Origin: Lates calcarifer
Taxonomy: Eukaryota; Chordata; Actinopteri; Centropomidae
Reading direction: 5' to 3'
Assembly (NCBI RefSeq): GCF_001640805.2
Contig: NW_026115321.1
Location: 186,001-250,000, forward strand
Length of the DNA stretch: 64,000 nucleotides
Notes under the pieces: model-generated
What the model saw: only the letters and a program-made list of their open reading frames with translations
The model's database searches: none
Told to the model about the DNA's origin: nothing
Shown here: positions 1 through 12,100 of the stretch, in pieces
Position numbering within the stretch: position 1 is the stretch's first letter
Layout of the letters: every line of letters starts with the position of its first letter
Translations under genes and position numbers: made by a program

Positions 1-3000
1 CTAAGGTTTCCCTGCAGAACATTGTATTGTAGCGAGACGATTGACATCCGTCAGAGGGGGTGTCGCTTATACAGTTAATTGCGTTCGAAACATGTTAAAT
101 TAGTGCACAGACAAACCTCCAATAGCTTCAACACCAACATGATAGCCACAGTGAGCACAGAAAACCAGGCCGCCACAGATGGCAAAGAGGCGCGTTTGTT
201 TTATAGCCTGTAAGCCTTTGTGCGGTCAGCAAACACGTCTATCTCAATAAAAAATACATTTCGTCCTGCATCGTTTCTTTTTTTTTCCAACAGCAATGAA
301 TCCATTAATTAGAACCACGATAATGAGAATAAGACCAGGTTGAAAAATGGTGGAATTTCCCTTTACAGACAGTTTGGCTAGTGATTCACACACACACTTC
401 AGAAGTTGTATGTTTACGTCTTTAATCTAGTTTTCTGTGCAAACGTTTTCATTGTTGGAATGAAAAATAAACCTCAAACAGGATGTGCTGATGTAAACAG
501 ACGTAACTTTTAGATATTTTTGCTCAGAAGTTGTTAAACTTGTTGTGCATGTGTGTGCTTTTTTGTGTGTGTTTAGTTTGGCAGGACACGAGTTGGATAG
601 ATTCCCCCGCGGCCGGCACTGAACTCCCTCCAACCCTCCTAACGACACACACACACCAACAAAATCGATTAGTCTCTGCCTAAAAATAATCCCATGGGAT
701 CAATGTGTCTCTCCAATAAACACACACACTTGTCCTTCTATAGCTGTGAGGACCCCCAATTAAATTATACAGCACACTCCCAAGCCTTTAACCAAAACCA
801 AACCCTTTGAAGAAAGAACCGAACAAAAATCTTCTATATTTCTTCCTCAGACTGAGTATGAACGTCAACACTGTGGCAGCAGATACTGAACTAACTTGTT
901 GTTATCAGCAGCTCTGAACTAATCTGAGGGATGAAAAGTGGAATAATAAAGCCAGCTGATTCCACACACTCTTTCACAGCTGAAAAAGCCAGACTGGAAC
1001 CCAGTTTGACATCAGAGACCAGAGCTGGGAATACATCCTTTAAAAAATGGGTTTACATCTATCTTTTGTCAATAATAACAGTAAAATTGTGAAAATTTTA
1101 ATTCAGTTCAGTCTCATATATGACAAAGACGAGCATCAAATCCTCTGCGAGACAAACAACTGGAAAAGTTGCTGAAATAATAAACTGATTATCAGAGGCT
1201 GATCTTGTGTTCTGTTGATCATTAATCAACGGATCAATTAAGTATTTAAGCCACTAGCACTTAAGACTGGGAGTGTTACAATTCTCCAAGTCCACATTTC
1301 AGTTTAGACCTCAGGGGGCTTGTGTTTGATCACTCAAAATTGATTGGACCAAACCAGTCACATGACACATGAAGTTGGAAGACGATTGTTGCAGGGATGA
1401 TGTATTTTTGTAGTCCAGCCCGGAAGTTAGCATCAACCCGATTCCATGGACAAAAAGCTAATGACATTTTTTCATTAGATAATCTTCACAGATGAACACC
1501 ACTGTTCTGATGTTTAAAGCCTAAATCCAATCTCCAGAACTAAAAAGCTAATGTTAACCAACTACACCACGGTCACATGACGTCAACGTCTCCACCACTA
1601 AGCTTCCAACTGGTCATTTCATTTAGCTCTGAGCTCTTCTACAAAAGCCTTTCTTCTTAGAAAGTTAGTGAGAGTTTGAAAGAGCGTGAGTAGAAACACA
1701 ACGAGGCTGTAAAGGTGGACTGGTGAGTAGATGGGTTTTCATGTTAACGTCCCCGACAACCTCTGTAGTCTCATTTAGACACTCGTTAGCAACAGCCTTT
1801 TTTAAGACACGTAAAAGATTGATACCTTAACAACACAGTTGTTAATAATTAACAAGAACTTGTGCTGTTTTTATTCACTCCAGAAGGACGAGTGTTGGTC
1901 TGGTGCAACAACAAGCTCATCTTCAGGTAAAGTTAAGAGCAATCATACATTTATTTAATTTATTTAACCGGCAATAAAGTAGAATTAATATTAATGTCAC
2001 TGTTTTTACCTCTACAGCTGCAGCACAGGTCCCCTACTACTGAAGACGAGGTTAATGAACATCACGTCTGCTCTGGTAATTGGTCACTAAACCATCATTT
2101 AAAATTACAGACTGTGGTATTAAGAAACTGGATTCATCAAGTTACATCTTTTGTTACATAAAATAGTTGACATTAGTTCCCTATGATACAAACTCAATAA
2201 ATGATTCGAAAGGATTCAGTAAGTGGACTTACAACTGGGGCTGTATGATATGACAATTAATCAGATGACAAATAAAAACGTCTATCATTTTGTATCACAC
2301 TCATGGACACAGGCAAGACCTGCATCCGTACAAGATAACAAGGGGTTAAATACTGTTAAATTCCTGTTGTAACCAGCGATTAATAAGAATCAGAATCATT
2401 ACAAAAAGAACCTTAATCTGGATCTGATTTAATTCAATCTAAACAGAACTCAACCCTAGGACTGAAACTGAGATAGTGGACTTTGAAGGGGGGCCAAAGT
2501 CCTGGATGACACTTTGGCTTTTGAACCCAAACACAGATGCTATTTCTGGGGGGGGACTACAGAAGATCGATTCCCACAGAGTTCACTGGGGACGAGGGAA
2601 AGCCGCCAGATCGACTTTGTCTTTATAATAATGATATAAACTCCAGCTCCCTTCAGACAAAATTACCCCGACCCTGATCATGAGAAAGTTGATTTTAAGT
2701 AAACACACGCTGTTGCTTGTGTTTCCCTGGCATTACTGACTCCCCCAAAAACCCGGTGGGGTCTGGGGACCTCCGGGGATCCCTGAAGAGGTTTCCAGAT
2801 GCCGGAGAAACAGCTGCGAGTCTGTTACTTGGCTCAGCGGCTCTGACAGAGTGAATAAAAACAGTTTAGACAAGAGAACCTCACTTCTCCTTGTGCTACT
2901 ACTGCAGCCTGTTACGTAACTCAACACTTAATCATAACTGCTAACAAGCGTCACATGGAGTTTCTCTGGATGTGATTGAATCAGTTGATGTGGACTCAGC

Positions 3001-4104
3001 AGGTCTGGGAATCCCTGCTTCCACGTGGCTGATTAAGAGCAATAATTCATCAATGAAAAAAAAAGGACAAAGCAGGACACAGTAGAAACCACATCCAACA
3101 GACTTGCAGACCTTCAGTCAGCAACTTTTGTCTGTTGGCTCCAGGAACCAGTCTGGGATACCCAGTTCAGACAAACTGGAATCCAGTTCAGACCATTCAA
3201 CAGCCAACAATTATTTTCATCACTGATTCATCTGCAGATTATTTTCTTAATTAACTGTCTGGACTATAAAAAGGTTGGAAGATAGTGTAAAATGCCAGAG
3301 TCCTGGGCTCTCATAAACTCAGGTGGACATTTTTTTGTTAATAAGTAACTGAAATTGAAGATACTTGTTCTACGTGTCTAAATATGAGGACTGGTCTGAT
3401 TATTTAGTCTATAACCAGTTTATATGCCTAATGTTGTCCACAAACTGTTTACAACTCAAGAATATTCAGTTTACACTCATGTACGACAAAGAAGAGCATC
3501 AAATCCTCACAGTTAAAGGATAGCTAAGGTACTTTTAACCTTACTTTCCAACGTTTCTGGGTGTAAATGACTGATAGGAGCAAAAACATTCACTTCTGTA
3601 AAGGATCTGAAAACGTCTTCCACCTCTAAAAGCAGAAAAAACAGATGGAGGCAGTGGTATTCTAGCAGCTCCTGTGCTCTGCTTGGATAAATTCTTGTTT
3701 TTGTCAATAGAGTCTGGTAGGTAGTAGGCTCTTTAATAAACAGGTGTACCTGTGTAGGATTCCCATCCATAATGTTGTCCAACACTTATAATAACAATCT
3801 GAACCTGTCAGGAAGCTGGTTTGATTGATTGATCTTCTGTGGATCGATTATTTCGGCTGTATATTAGTGGATAGTTGTAAGTTGTTCTAAAGGACGTTAG
3901 AGTGAAAACAGTTCAACGTGTTCAGGAAAATGTGTTTATTCATTGTTCGTACTTTAATAACTGATCATTCATGACTGTGTCCACGTAGTGTTCGTGTTTA
4001 ATAACAATATATGGTTAGTTATGTAATAACACAGCCCGCTAATTCTCGGAGAAAACCATCTGTAACCGCGCATTAAATCAGTTATAACGGGGGTATTAGC
4101 GTAC
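1..4104 (-). other. rnf150: rnf150 intron 1 (5' part) with no exon seen
   Basis: This AT-rich stretch lies downstream, on the minus strand, of the rnf150 exon 1 donor and should be the beginning of its first intron. No frame in it resembles the remaining PA-domain, transmembrane or RING exons, so these lie beyond the left edge. It holds short CA runs near 380-400 and 715-730, a copy of a dispersed repeat at 1389-1568 that recurs inverted near 56187-56400, and otherwise nothing I can name. The open frames here are short and look like chance. Confidence 0.6.
1389..1568 (+). repeat. Dispersed repeat A, direct copy
   Basis: Partner of the inverted copy near 56187-56400. It lacks about 35 internal bases present in that copy. 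No coding potential and no polymerase III boxes seen; class unknown. Confidence 0.75.
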
Positions 4105-4562
4105 CTTGATGGGGCATCGTGATGGTGTCGTTAGCATTAGCGGACCCCACGTTAAAGATGACCACCGCCGAGGCGTTGTGGAGCCGCAGCGTGGCGGATC
4201 TTGTCCCTGCAGGTGCAGTTGCCCCGGGCTATCAGCGCTATCCAGGCCCCGGCCTGTGCGGGCACCGCGAACCGGGTGTTGGGGTCGCAGGCCTGGCGGT
4301 CGTGCGGGGCTGCGGGCAGGACCAACACCCCCTTCGCGTCCCGCTTCGGCGAGTGCTCCCCATAGCGACCGCACTCCGTCTTCTCGGTGCGGAGCTCCGA
4401 GGTGGCCGGGTCCACGTAGGTGATGTTGACGAAGGCGGTGTACCACTCCTCCCGCTCGGCCACGGTGAAGTCCAGGCACAGCAGGTGGACGAAGCAGAAG
4501 GAGAGCAGCCACGTAGAGAGGGCCAGGCTGCGGCAGGCCGCCACCAGCGAGCCCGGGGCCAT
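4105..4562 (-). CDS. rnf150: RNF150 E3 ubiquitin ligase, first coding exon, frameshifted
   Basis: RNF150 is a Goliath-family PA-TM-RING ubiquitin ligase of endomembranes. This exon encodes the signal peptide (start MAPGSLVAACRS, then the family-specific LALSTWLLSFCFVHLLCLDF) and most of the luminal protease-associated domain: EEWYTAFVNITY, TEKTECGRYGEHSPK, ACDPNTRF, then GNCTCRDKIR. The recalled human protein is nearly identical in these blocks. After DKIRH the frame breaks: the expected NASAVVIFNVGS continues one frame over, from about 4177 leftwards, so one base is extra within 4178-4191. Unrepaired, the frame ends about 15 codons later. The exon closes at a CAAG|GTACGC donor (4104) after ITMPH, in phase 1 as in the human gene. 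Either a sequence error or a true lesion. Confidence 0.88.
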
Positions 4563-5000
4563 GGCGATCCTCCCCGGCGAGAGCGAACCGTCCGTCGGTC
4601 GATCGGTCGGAGGAGCCCGATAGCGTCGACACCGGAGACGCCTACTCCACCATGCTACACCACCGACCAGGAGGTCGGTTTAATCCGGATTTCTTTATAA
4701 TCTCAACCCCCTTTCTCCGCTTCCCCCTCGTTATATTTTTATGTGGTCTTCGTGTTTTCAGCCGCTCCCCTCCTCGCTCGGGACACCTCGCAGCAGACGG
4801 CCGTTAGCCGCCTCCATTTCCAGAACAAAACAAAAACACCCACGGGAGAAGCCCGAGCACGGACACGGCTCCGGGCGACACGAACCGCCGGGACGACGCG
4901 ACTAAACCGGGCCGAAGTGAAACACCAGGCGTTGATATTTCCTTCACTCCAGGGTGAACGGTTAATAATATGTAGAACATTAACGGCTAACTAGACACTG
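4563..5000 (-). promoter_or_regulatory. rnf150: rnf150 5' UTR and CpG-rich promoter region
   Basis: The stretch upstream of the rnf150 start codon is far richer in G+C and CpG than its surroundings (many CG dinucleotides between 4180 and 4920), as for vertebrate CpG-island promoters. The exact transcription start is not visible and no convincing TATA box was found. Open frames on both strands here come from the GC-rich composition. Confidence 0.5.
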
Positions 5001-6122
5001 CAGGCCCGTTAAGCTGCATTGTTTTGACTGGGCCCGTGCGTCAAATCTGACGCTAACGGAAAATAATACATCCGGTAGACACTTCAAAATAAAAGACACT
5101 ATTTCTAACGAATAAACTTAAAATATTCATATTTCAGTGATTTTTCAAGCGTAAATTCCAAACATTTGCTTCTCTGCTGTAAGAATGCGGTGCTTTTGTT
5201 AATTATATACAATGATAAACTGAATATCTTCATATCCTGATGTGGAAAGTTTATGAAATATGTGTTGGTAAATATCAAATGGCCCTAAGTCTATACAGCT
5301 ACAGCTAAACTGCTAAAATTGACTCAGTTTCTTTCAACTACAACCAATAAATAGTTCATCTGTGAACCTGCAACATTTTTCCAGTTAATCAATGAAGACA
5401 AAATTTATTGGCAGCCATTTTGTTTACTGTACAGTCATTTGCCAGCGAAAACGTTAAATATTTACACTTTAACGTCTTAAATACGAGGATTTCACTTCTA
5501 CGAAAGCCGAACATTCTGTCTTTTAAATATAATAAGTAATTTTAGTACATTTTCACTATCTCTATTATTACAACAAATTATCGACAGATTATCTGCTAAA
5601 TAAAGTATGTTGTTAGTTGCAATCCAACGAAATTATTAACTTGATGCTGTGTTATTACAAATTCGTGTTTCTTATAATGTAGACTAGATTCGCAAATGAT
5701 CGACTGTTTTATTCTGAAGGGCGAACCATCTTATTTCCGTTCTGGAAATCTTATCTAACTTGCGTCTGACGTGACGTAGCTCTGGCAGCTCAGTGCTCCT
5801 GAGCAGCGCCACCCAGCGGCTCGGCAGAAAAACGGCTGCTGTGAATCAACAACACGAATCTGTCGAGACTTTTTAATGACACTGTAAAATAAGAGTCCTG
5901 CGTTCAGAATCCTACTGATCAGCACAGAAATACTGACAACAAAATATACTTAAAATATTGATCATTATTGGTATTTGTCTGAAGGACATGTTAAAATCTA
6001 GATTCATCTAATGCGTTTAAAAATATGAGGTGATTTTCTAATTCTCAAACACAAGTGTGTTCAGTGAGACAGCATCACAATAAATACAGAAACAAATTCA
6101 GGTATGAATCCATTGGATTTAA
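5001..6122. other. intergenic region between rnf150 and the INPP4 gene
   Basis: AT-rich DNA between two genes on the minus strand: the INPP4 3' end lies right and the rnf150 promoter left. A small GC-richer patch at 5765-5830 stands out, but I see no open frame, RNA gene or named repeat. Confidence 0.5.
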
Positions 6123-6297
6123 TTTATTTTATATTTGACAGAAAACAATCAAGTATTCATTTATTACAGAAACATGTTTGTAAATCAAACACCTGCAGCC
6201 ACAGTGAACAGTACAGAGGGTCATTACATTAACTTTACATTCACATAAATCACAGCACAGATAAAACAAACTGTACAGGAGCTGAAACAAGCATCGG
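6123..6297 (-). terminator. inpp4b: INPP4 gene 3' UTR with polyadenylation signals
   Basis: On the minus strand, after the stop codon at 6300-6298, AATAAA hexamers occur at about 6165-6160 and 6128-6123. Either could serve as the polyadenylation signal, giving a 3' UTR of only 130-190 bases. Cleavage site not determined. Confidence 0.45.
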
Positions 6298-9171
6298 TCA
6301 GTGGGTCGATCCGTAGCTGCCGTCTGGAGGTCGGTACAGTTTGGGGAAGGTGAGGAGCTGGACGCTGCTGAAGGCGAACTTCCTGCTGCCCACGTTCTTC
6401 TGTACGTTCTCCATCCTGCAGCCATCCCTGCGCACACACACACACATCAATGCAGAAACACACGTGCACGTGAACGAGCGGCGAGGCATCGACGTTCTCA
6501 TAAAAACCAGAAACCAAAACAACAGCAAAACTAGACCAGTTTTTCTAATGACGCTGTTAAACCTTTTCTCTCGAATTAACGTCAACGTCTTGTTTTCACG
6601 TTTTTGTGAATGAAATGTGGCGACAGAGCGACGACAACAGGCTGCTGAATGAGGTAATGACCGAGTCTCACAAAAGACTTGAGAGAAATTTAGGATGTTA
6701 ATGTTCTTGCATGAGGTTCGTGGAGTTTCTTCGTGTCCACAGTGGTCCTGGTCTGTGCTGGTCTACTGGTACTTAGCCAACAGTATGACCAGGCTGAGGA
6801 TGAGCCAAAGGACCAGGAGGTGAGAGGTCACCAGGAGGAAGGCCACCGGGTACAGGTGACGTCTGGGAGCTTTGGGGGCCAAACACAGCTGGGAGCCAGG
6901 AGCTCTGGAGGCCGGAGGGACACTCCCCCGGGTCTAACCCAGAGACAGTGAACCCTGGCTGGGTGTAACAGCCCAGCATCTGCCCCCAGGACAGACGAGA
7001 CCTGAAGGTGGAGGAGGGGGGTTCGTGTGCAGGTGTGATGAAGATCGAGAGAAGAGAATGGACAATAAGAAAAGAGGGAACAAAAGAAGAAAGAAGAGAA
7101 AGCAACAAAATGGAAAATAAGACATGAAGTGAAAAGAAAAACAGAAATAAAAGTTAAACTGAAAATGTTCAGAAACTTAAAAAAAGGGGAAACGAAACGA
7201 AACGAGGACAAAGGAAACCAAAGGAGGTGAGTGAGGAAGAAGAGAAGGAAACGACAACAAAGGAAAGGAAAGGAGGAAGGGGATGGTCGGGTTTTTCCAG
7301 AGTAAAACACACAAACATGGACACACACACACACACACACACCACACACCACACACACACCTCCTCATGCAGTCGAGTGCGGTGCTGAAGTGCTGTTGGC
7401 CGAGTGTGTGTCGCTCCCTCAGTAACACACACTGCTCCAGCGTCACCGACATCGCCGTCCGGTCCTTGGCGCTCTTACAGCTCGTCAGACGAACGCCGTT
7501 CACTTTACGACACACCTGCACACAAACACAAGAACTTTGTTTAAGGACAAATTCAAGTCCTGCATTTTCCCCTAACGTTCAGGTCTTAATATTTAAGTTT
7601 AGATTTCACCTTGAATGTATGAAAGACTCTTGACATCGCTCTTTTTTTGTTAAATGCTTAAAATGATTCAATCAGTTCAGTTTATATTTGATGTAATGTG
7701 TTTGGTGTGTGTTTACAGGCTCCATTTCTGCTGCTTGGGATCAAAAGCTAATCCTGGACGTCAAGTCGAGTCAGTTTTATTTATAAAGAGCTGAATCACA
7801 ACAGAAGTTTTCTCTTAGCACTTTTCATACAGATGAAGGTCTGGACCATAATCTTTATATTATTATATTTACAAAGATAATGTTTTACCATCGCAGCGAT
7901 CCACAGAACCTCCACGTTCTTCCTCTTCCTGGATTCTACGCTTCGGTCCAGAGACAACAACAGGTCTGATAGTGACTGGATACCAGCTGGAGACAGAGAG
8001 ACACTGGTTCAGTTTCAGTGGCTGTAGCTGCAGACAATACGATAACAAATCCACCGTCTCAACATCGCTCACATCAACCTCGTCTTACCCACGTCAGGGA
8101 GTTTGTCTCTCAGCTTGTCACAATAAGCTTTAAGGCGCTCACAGCTCTGTTGATTCACTCTCTCCTGCGGCGAGCTATCACCAAACCTGAAAACAAACAA
8201 ACAAACTCTTACACAACCGTGTTATTTTATCAAACCTTCACTGGAAATCAGAGTAAAAATCACAATATCTGCAGGTCAGATAGAGACAAATTTAAACTAG
8301 GTGTTTTTTCTTTCTCCTGATATGATTTTTAATATCAGCTAATTCTCTACAGCTAATACATGAGCACCCGCTGTCATCACACTTTGTTTTTCTTCATTCG
8401 TTTATCAACTGCAGCCATTCTCTGCTCTTTCTCGTCACAGTGAAAGCAGCAGAATAACACTGAACAGTTTTTTGGACTCAGATCTGTTCAAACACAGTGA
8501 TCAGAAAAGTTGGACCTGGAAACAGGATTTTCGTCAGTCGTGACGTCACGACTTAACAAGAGGACAGAGCATCTCTTCAGTTGTGTGTTTGTTTGTGTGT
8601 TTGTTTGTGTACCTCTCAGCCAGACTCTGCTGCTGGTTGATCCCAATGTTGAAGAGAACAGGATGAACTCGTATCAAACGCCCCTCTTTCAGCTCCTGTG
8701 GCAACGGCCCAAACATCTCCGTGGTCAACGGGACCTCGACGACAAAACTGCCCCTGGTTCGAGATGAACACACACCCTGTTAGTGTGTACTGTGTGTGTG
8801 TATGAGTGTATGTTTATGTGCGTTCGCCTCCCACCATGTTCCCCTGAGCGTTGGCAGCAGGTCGTCCGGTTGCTCTGTTTTAGCCTCAGTGACAGCGAAC
8901 GCAACTTCGCTCAGGTCGGCCACGCCCACCTCCATGTCCTCCAGCATCCCCACCTCGTCACCTGACCCACAAATACACATCATGTACGTCCACATGCAGC
9001 CTGTACAGCAGGTTAGTGTGTGTGTATTTGTGTTTGTGTGTGTTTACCGTAGGTGCTGAGCAGGCTTTCGAACTGAGCCAGGACTCCTACAGAGAGAAGC
9101 TGCTGCAGGAACTCAGGATCCTCCAGACCTCCATACAGCTTCAACATGAAACCACAAACCACTGCTGAGAG
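6298..9171 (-). other. inpp4b: Exons 19-25 of the INPP4 gene: dual-specificity-type phosphatase domain
   Basis: Exon 20 gives [16 protein letters not shown]; exon 21 [14 protein letters not shown] and [15 protein letters not shown]; exon 23 [15 protein letters not shown]; exon 24 the catalytic CX5R loop CKSAKDRT (cysteine about residue 953) followed by AMSVTLEQC; exon 25 [16 protein letters not shown] and YRPPDGSYG, then the stop. The catalytic cysteine and arginine are both intact, so the encoded domain should be active if expressed. The terminus GSTH replaces the mammalian GK(A/V)(D/E)T end. The exon 24 donor lies directly in a GT microsatellite (7359-7315). Confidence 0.88.
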
Positions 9172-12100
9172 CTGACAGAGAGAATCAACAGGAAACAGGA
9201 AATTCAAGGACTTTTCCAAAGCAGCTTCATTCAATCCTTAGAAAGTCTGACGTATCCAGAAATCATGACTGGAGCCAGGAAATCTTCATTTAGTTGTAAA
9301 CATTTTCATGAGTTTTAAAGCAAAACGTCGCAGATTCTCTGTTACCGCCTGGCTGAAGACGGCGTGGCGTCTCTGTGCGATCTGTGCAGGTCCCCGGTCG
9401 ACAGTGGGAGCCACCGCCCCCTGCAGGACAACAAAGGTCATGGCGGCTCGCGCCTTCCCCACAGCCTCACGGACGCAGTCCCTAAGAGTGACCACCAGAG
9501 GGAGCAGCTGCTCCTGCCAGGAGGACGCCGAGGAGGAGGAGGAAGGCGAGGCTGGAGGAGACAGATGAGGTCATAACTAAGCTGCGTTTTAATAATTTCA
9601 TAATCAGTTTCTTTGTTGTTTTTGTTAGTAACGCCACATTTCCTACGTTAACCTCCGTGATCTCCAACTTCCAATTTTTTTTGTTCCAGAATTTGTCTCT
9701 AGTACGTTTAAAAATGTGAACTTTTGCAGTGTATTTCAGACACACCCTATGAAAACATGAACTTTTATGCAAGAAGTCCAGCTAACATTGGTAGCATGCT
9801 AGCTGTGTGGGTTACCTTCATAATCTCTGGTAAACTCAGTCTGGATTTTGTCTTTAGTACATTGAAAAATTTAAACTTTTGTGGTATTTTGAACAGACCA
9901 TTGGCAGCGTCCCACAGTAAGTTAGCATAAAACAAACCTTTTGACGAAATATTTAGCTAACATTGGTAGCATGCTAGCTGCGTAATGAAATTAGCGTCTT
10001 GACTTGCATTGAACACTAGGGAGTGTGCAGACACAATTACAGACACAAAGCAAAACTGTGTGGAAATGAGGTGTAAATCTTCGCCAATCAGTGAACAGTA
10101 CAGTTCGTCCCAACTCCATAATACGATCCTGACAACAATATTTTCAAACAGCAACATCTGATTAAGTCACGTAAACAAAGACTGAGCAGCAGAGACATGA
10201 AACAACATCCCACCCGTGTTGTGAGAGTTTGTGTCCCCCGTGGATTCCTGCTGCTCTGCTGATGTCAGCTCCTGAGGACGCTCCTCTCGCCCCTGCAGCC
10301 GGTCCACCATGGCGATGATGCAGTTGAGGCTCTTGGCAACGTTCGCCCACGCCCTGTCCTACACAAACACACACATATATAAAAACTATAACGTTATAAA
10401 ACTGTCTAAAGCTAGGATGAGGTCTCGCAAAGATACTCGCAACTTGCCCACTCCTCCTCGTCGTACTCCGTGTCACGTTTGTAAACATCAAGCGAAGGCT
10501 CTCCCTCCTGATTGGTTGACGAGGTGTCACAGAGCAACCCGTTGCTGTGAACGTGGCTGCTGTTGGAGTTGGCGGTGCACTGCTTGTGGATCGCCAACAG
10601 GGCGCTTTTCACCAGCTCGTCTTTGAGCGCGTGAACAAACTGCTCCGTCTAGGATGAAAATGGAAAAAGGAGCCAAGGTTTCCATCAGCAACTTTCTCAT
10701 TTCATGTATTGTGTTACCTGTGTTTTTCCTTCCCCCTCCTCACCTGTTGAGTCAGGCCATCCAGCACCTGCTGCAGTCGAGCGGTGTTCAGCTCCAGAGA
10801 GACGGACAGCAGCTCCTCAGCGAGCCCGAACACCAGAGGCTGCAGCTGGGCCACGCTGGCCAGCAGCTCCCTGGCTCTGGAGCTCTCGTCCTGAGAGTAA
10901 GAGACGGAGCTGGAGAGAGACGGAGGAGTAAAGACTTCAGAGTACCGTAATGTAACTAAGTACACTTAGTTGATGAACATACATCTCTTACATCTCTTTC
11001 TACTAAACCATATATAACTTACAGTTTCATTAAAAATTATTTGAGAATATCTTGTTTTCTTTTTTTTATTTTACAGCTGCTGGATCTTAACTGAGGATCC
11101 TGACAAGTCCAAATAATTCAACAAAATGCAACGTGTATTTGTGTGCTAATCTACAACACAGCATCACTAATCCTGAAAGAGCAGAGATTATAGAGATTAA
11201 CCAACAGGCAACAATATAAAACGATGGATGGAAAGGAAGAGAAAAGCTGTTCAGAGGACGGAGAAAGAGGAGAGAGGGATGGAAAACAACAGGAGGTGAG
11301 GCGTTCACCTGTCCCTGTGGTTTGAGTGTTTGCTGAGCAGTCGTCTCAGTCCGCCATGTTTAAAGGCCTGGTGGTGATCAGCCGGAGCACCGAAGGTTAT
11401 AACCTCATACCACACACCTGGACACAGAGAGAGACTGTTACAGAGAATAATATAGGGACTCTAGCATCTAAACAACAGGAGTTTAAGACATAAGGAGCAG
11501 AGAATAAAAGAATAAGAAAGAAATGAAAGAAAACTCCTGGACATACCTGTTCTGTCTGGATTGATGACCTCCATCCTCTGAGAGTGCAGGTTGGTTGGAA
11601 CGAACTGAAGGTGTCTGTCAGATTTGCTACCGCTCGACTTGAAGCAGGATGACACTGTTGGAGAGAAGACACAAATACAGAAAGAAATACTGTGCATTAA
11701 TAAACACTTTTGATATCATCTTACAGCTACATTAAAGGAGGTGCGATCAAAAAGTTCCAAGACTGTTCCTATTGCGAACAAACGGAACGAGGTACAGTAA
11801 TACGCATACAGCATTTGCGATTTCACCACAGAAAAGAAGTAGCACCATGTCGAAGTCTGCAATGATCTCCATCATGCAGGTCCGGGACGACCCAACTTTC
11901 ACAACAAAGATCATCACCGGTGATGAGAGTTGGGTCTCCAGCTTCGACCCAATGGAAGACAGAGTCTCTGAGACCAAAGAGGGCATGTCGTACTCTTAGA
12001 CTGTTGATGCCAGGTTCTAATCGACTGTGGCAAGACATTCAATGCAAACAACCTAAACTGTGGCACGATGGCAACTGATGGTCATGTGACCTTTTAATTG

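Noticed and set aside
4096..4700. Several long frames on both strands over rnf150 exon 1
   Set aside because: GC-rich exon sequence has few stops in any frame; only the frame giving SLALSTWLLSFCFVH matches a known protein.
11772..11999. Functional transposase gene
   Set aside because: Only the TGDESW block region is present; the frame is truncated on both sides and other catalytic residues are absent.
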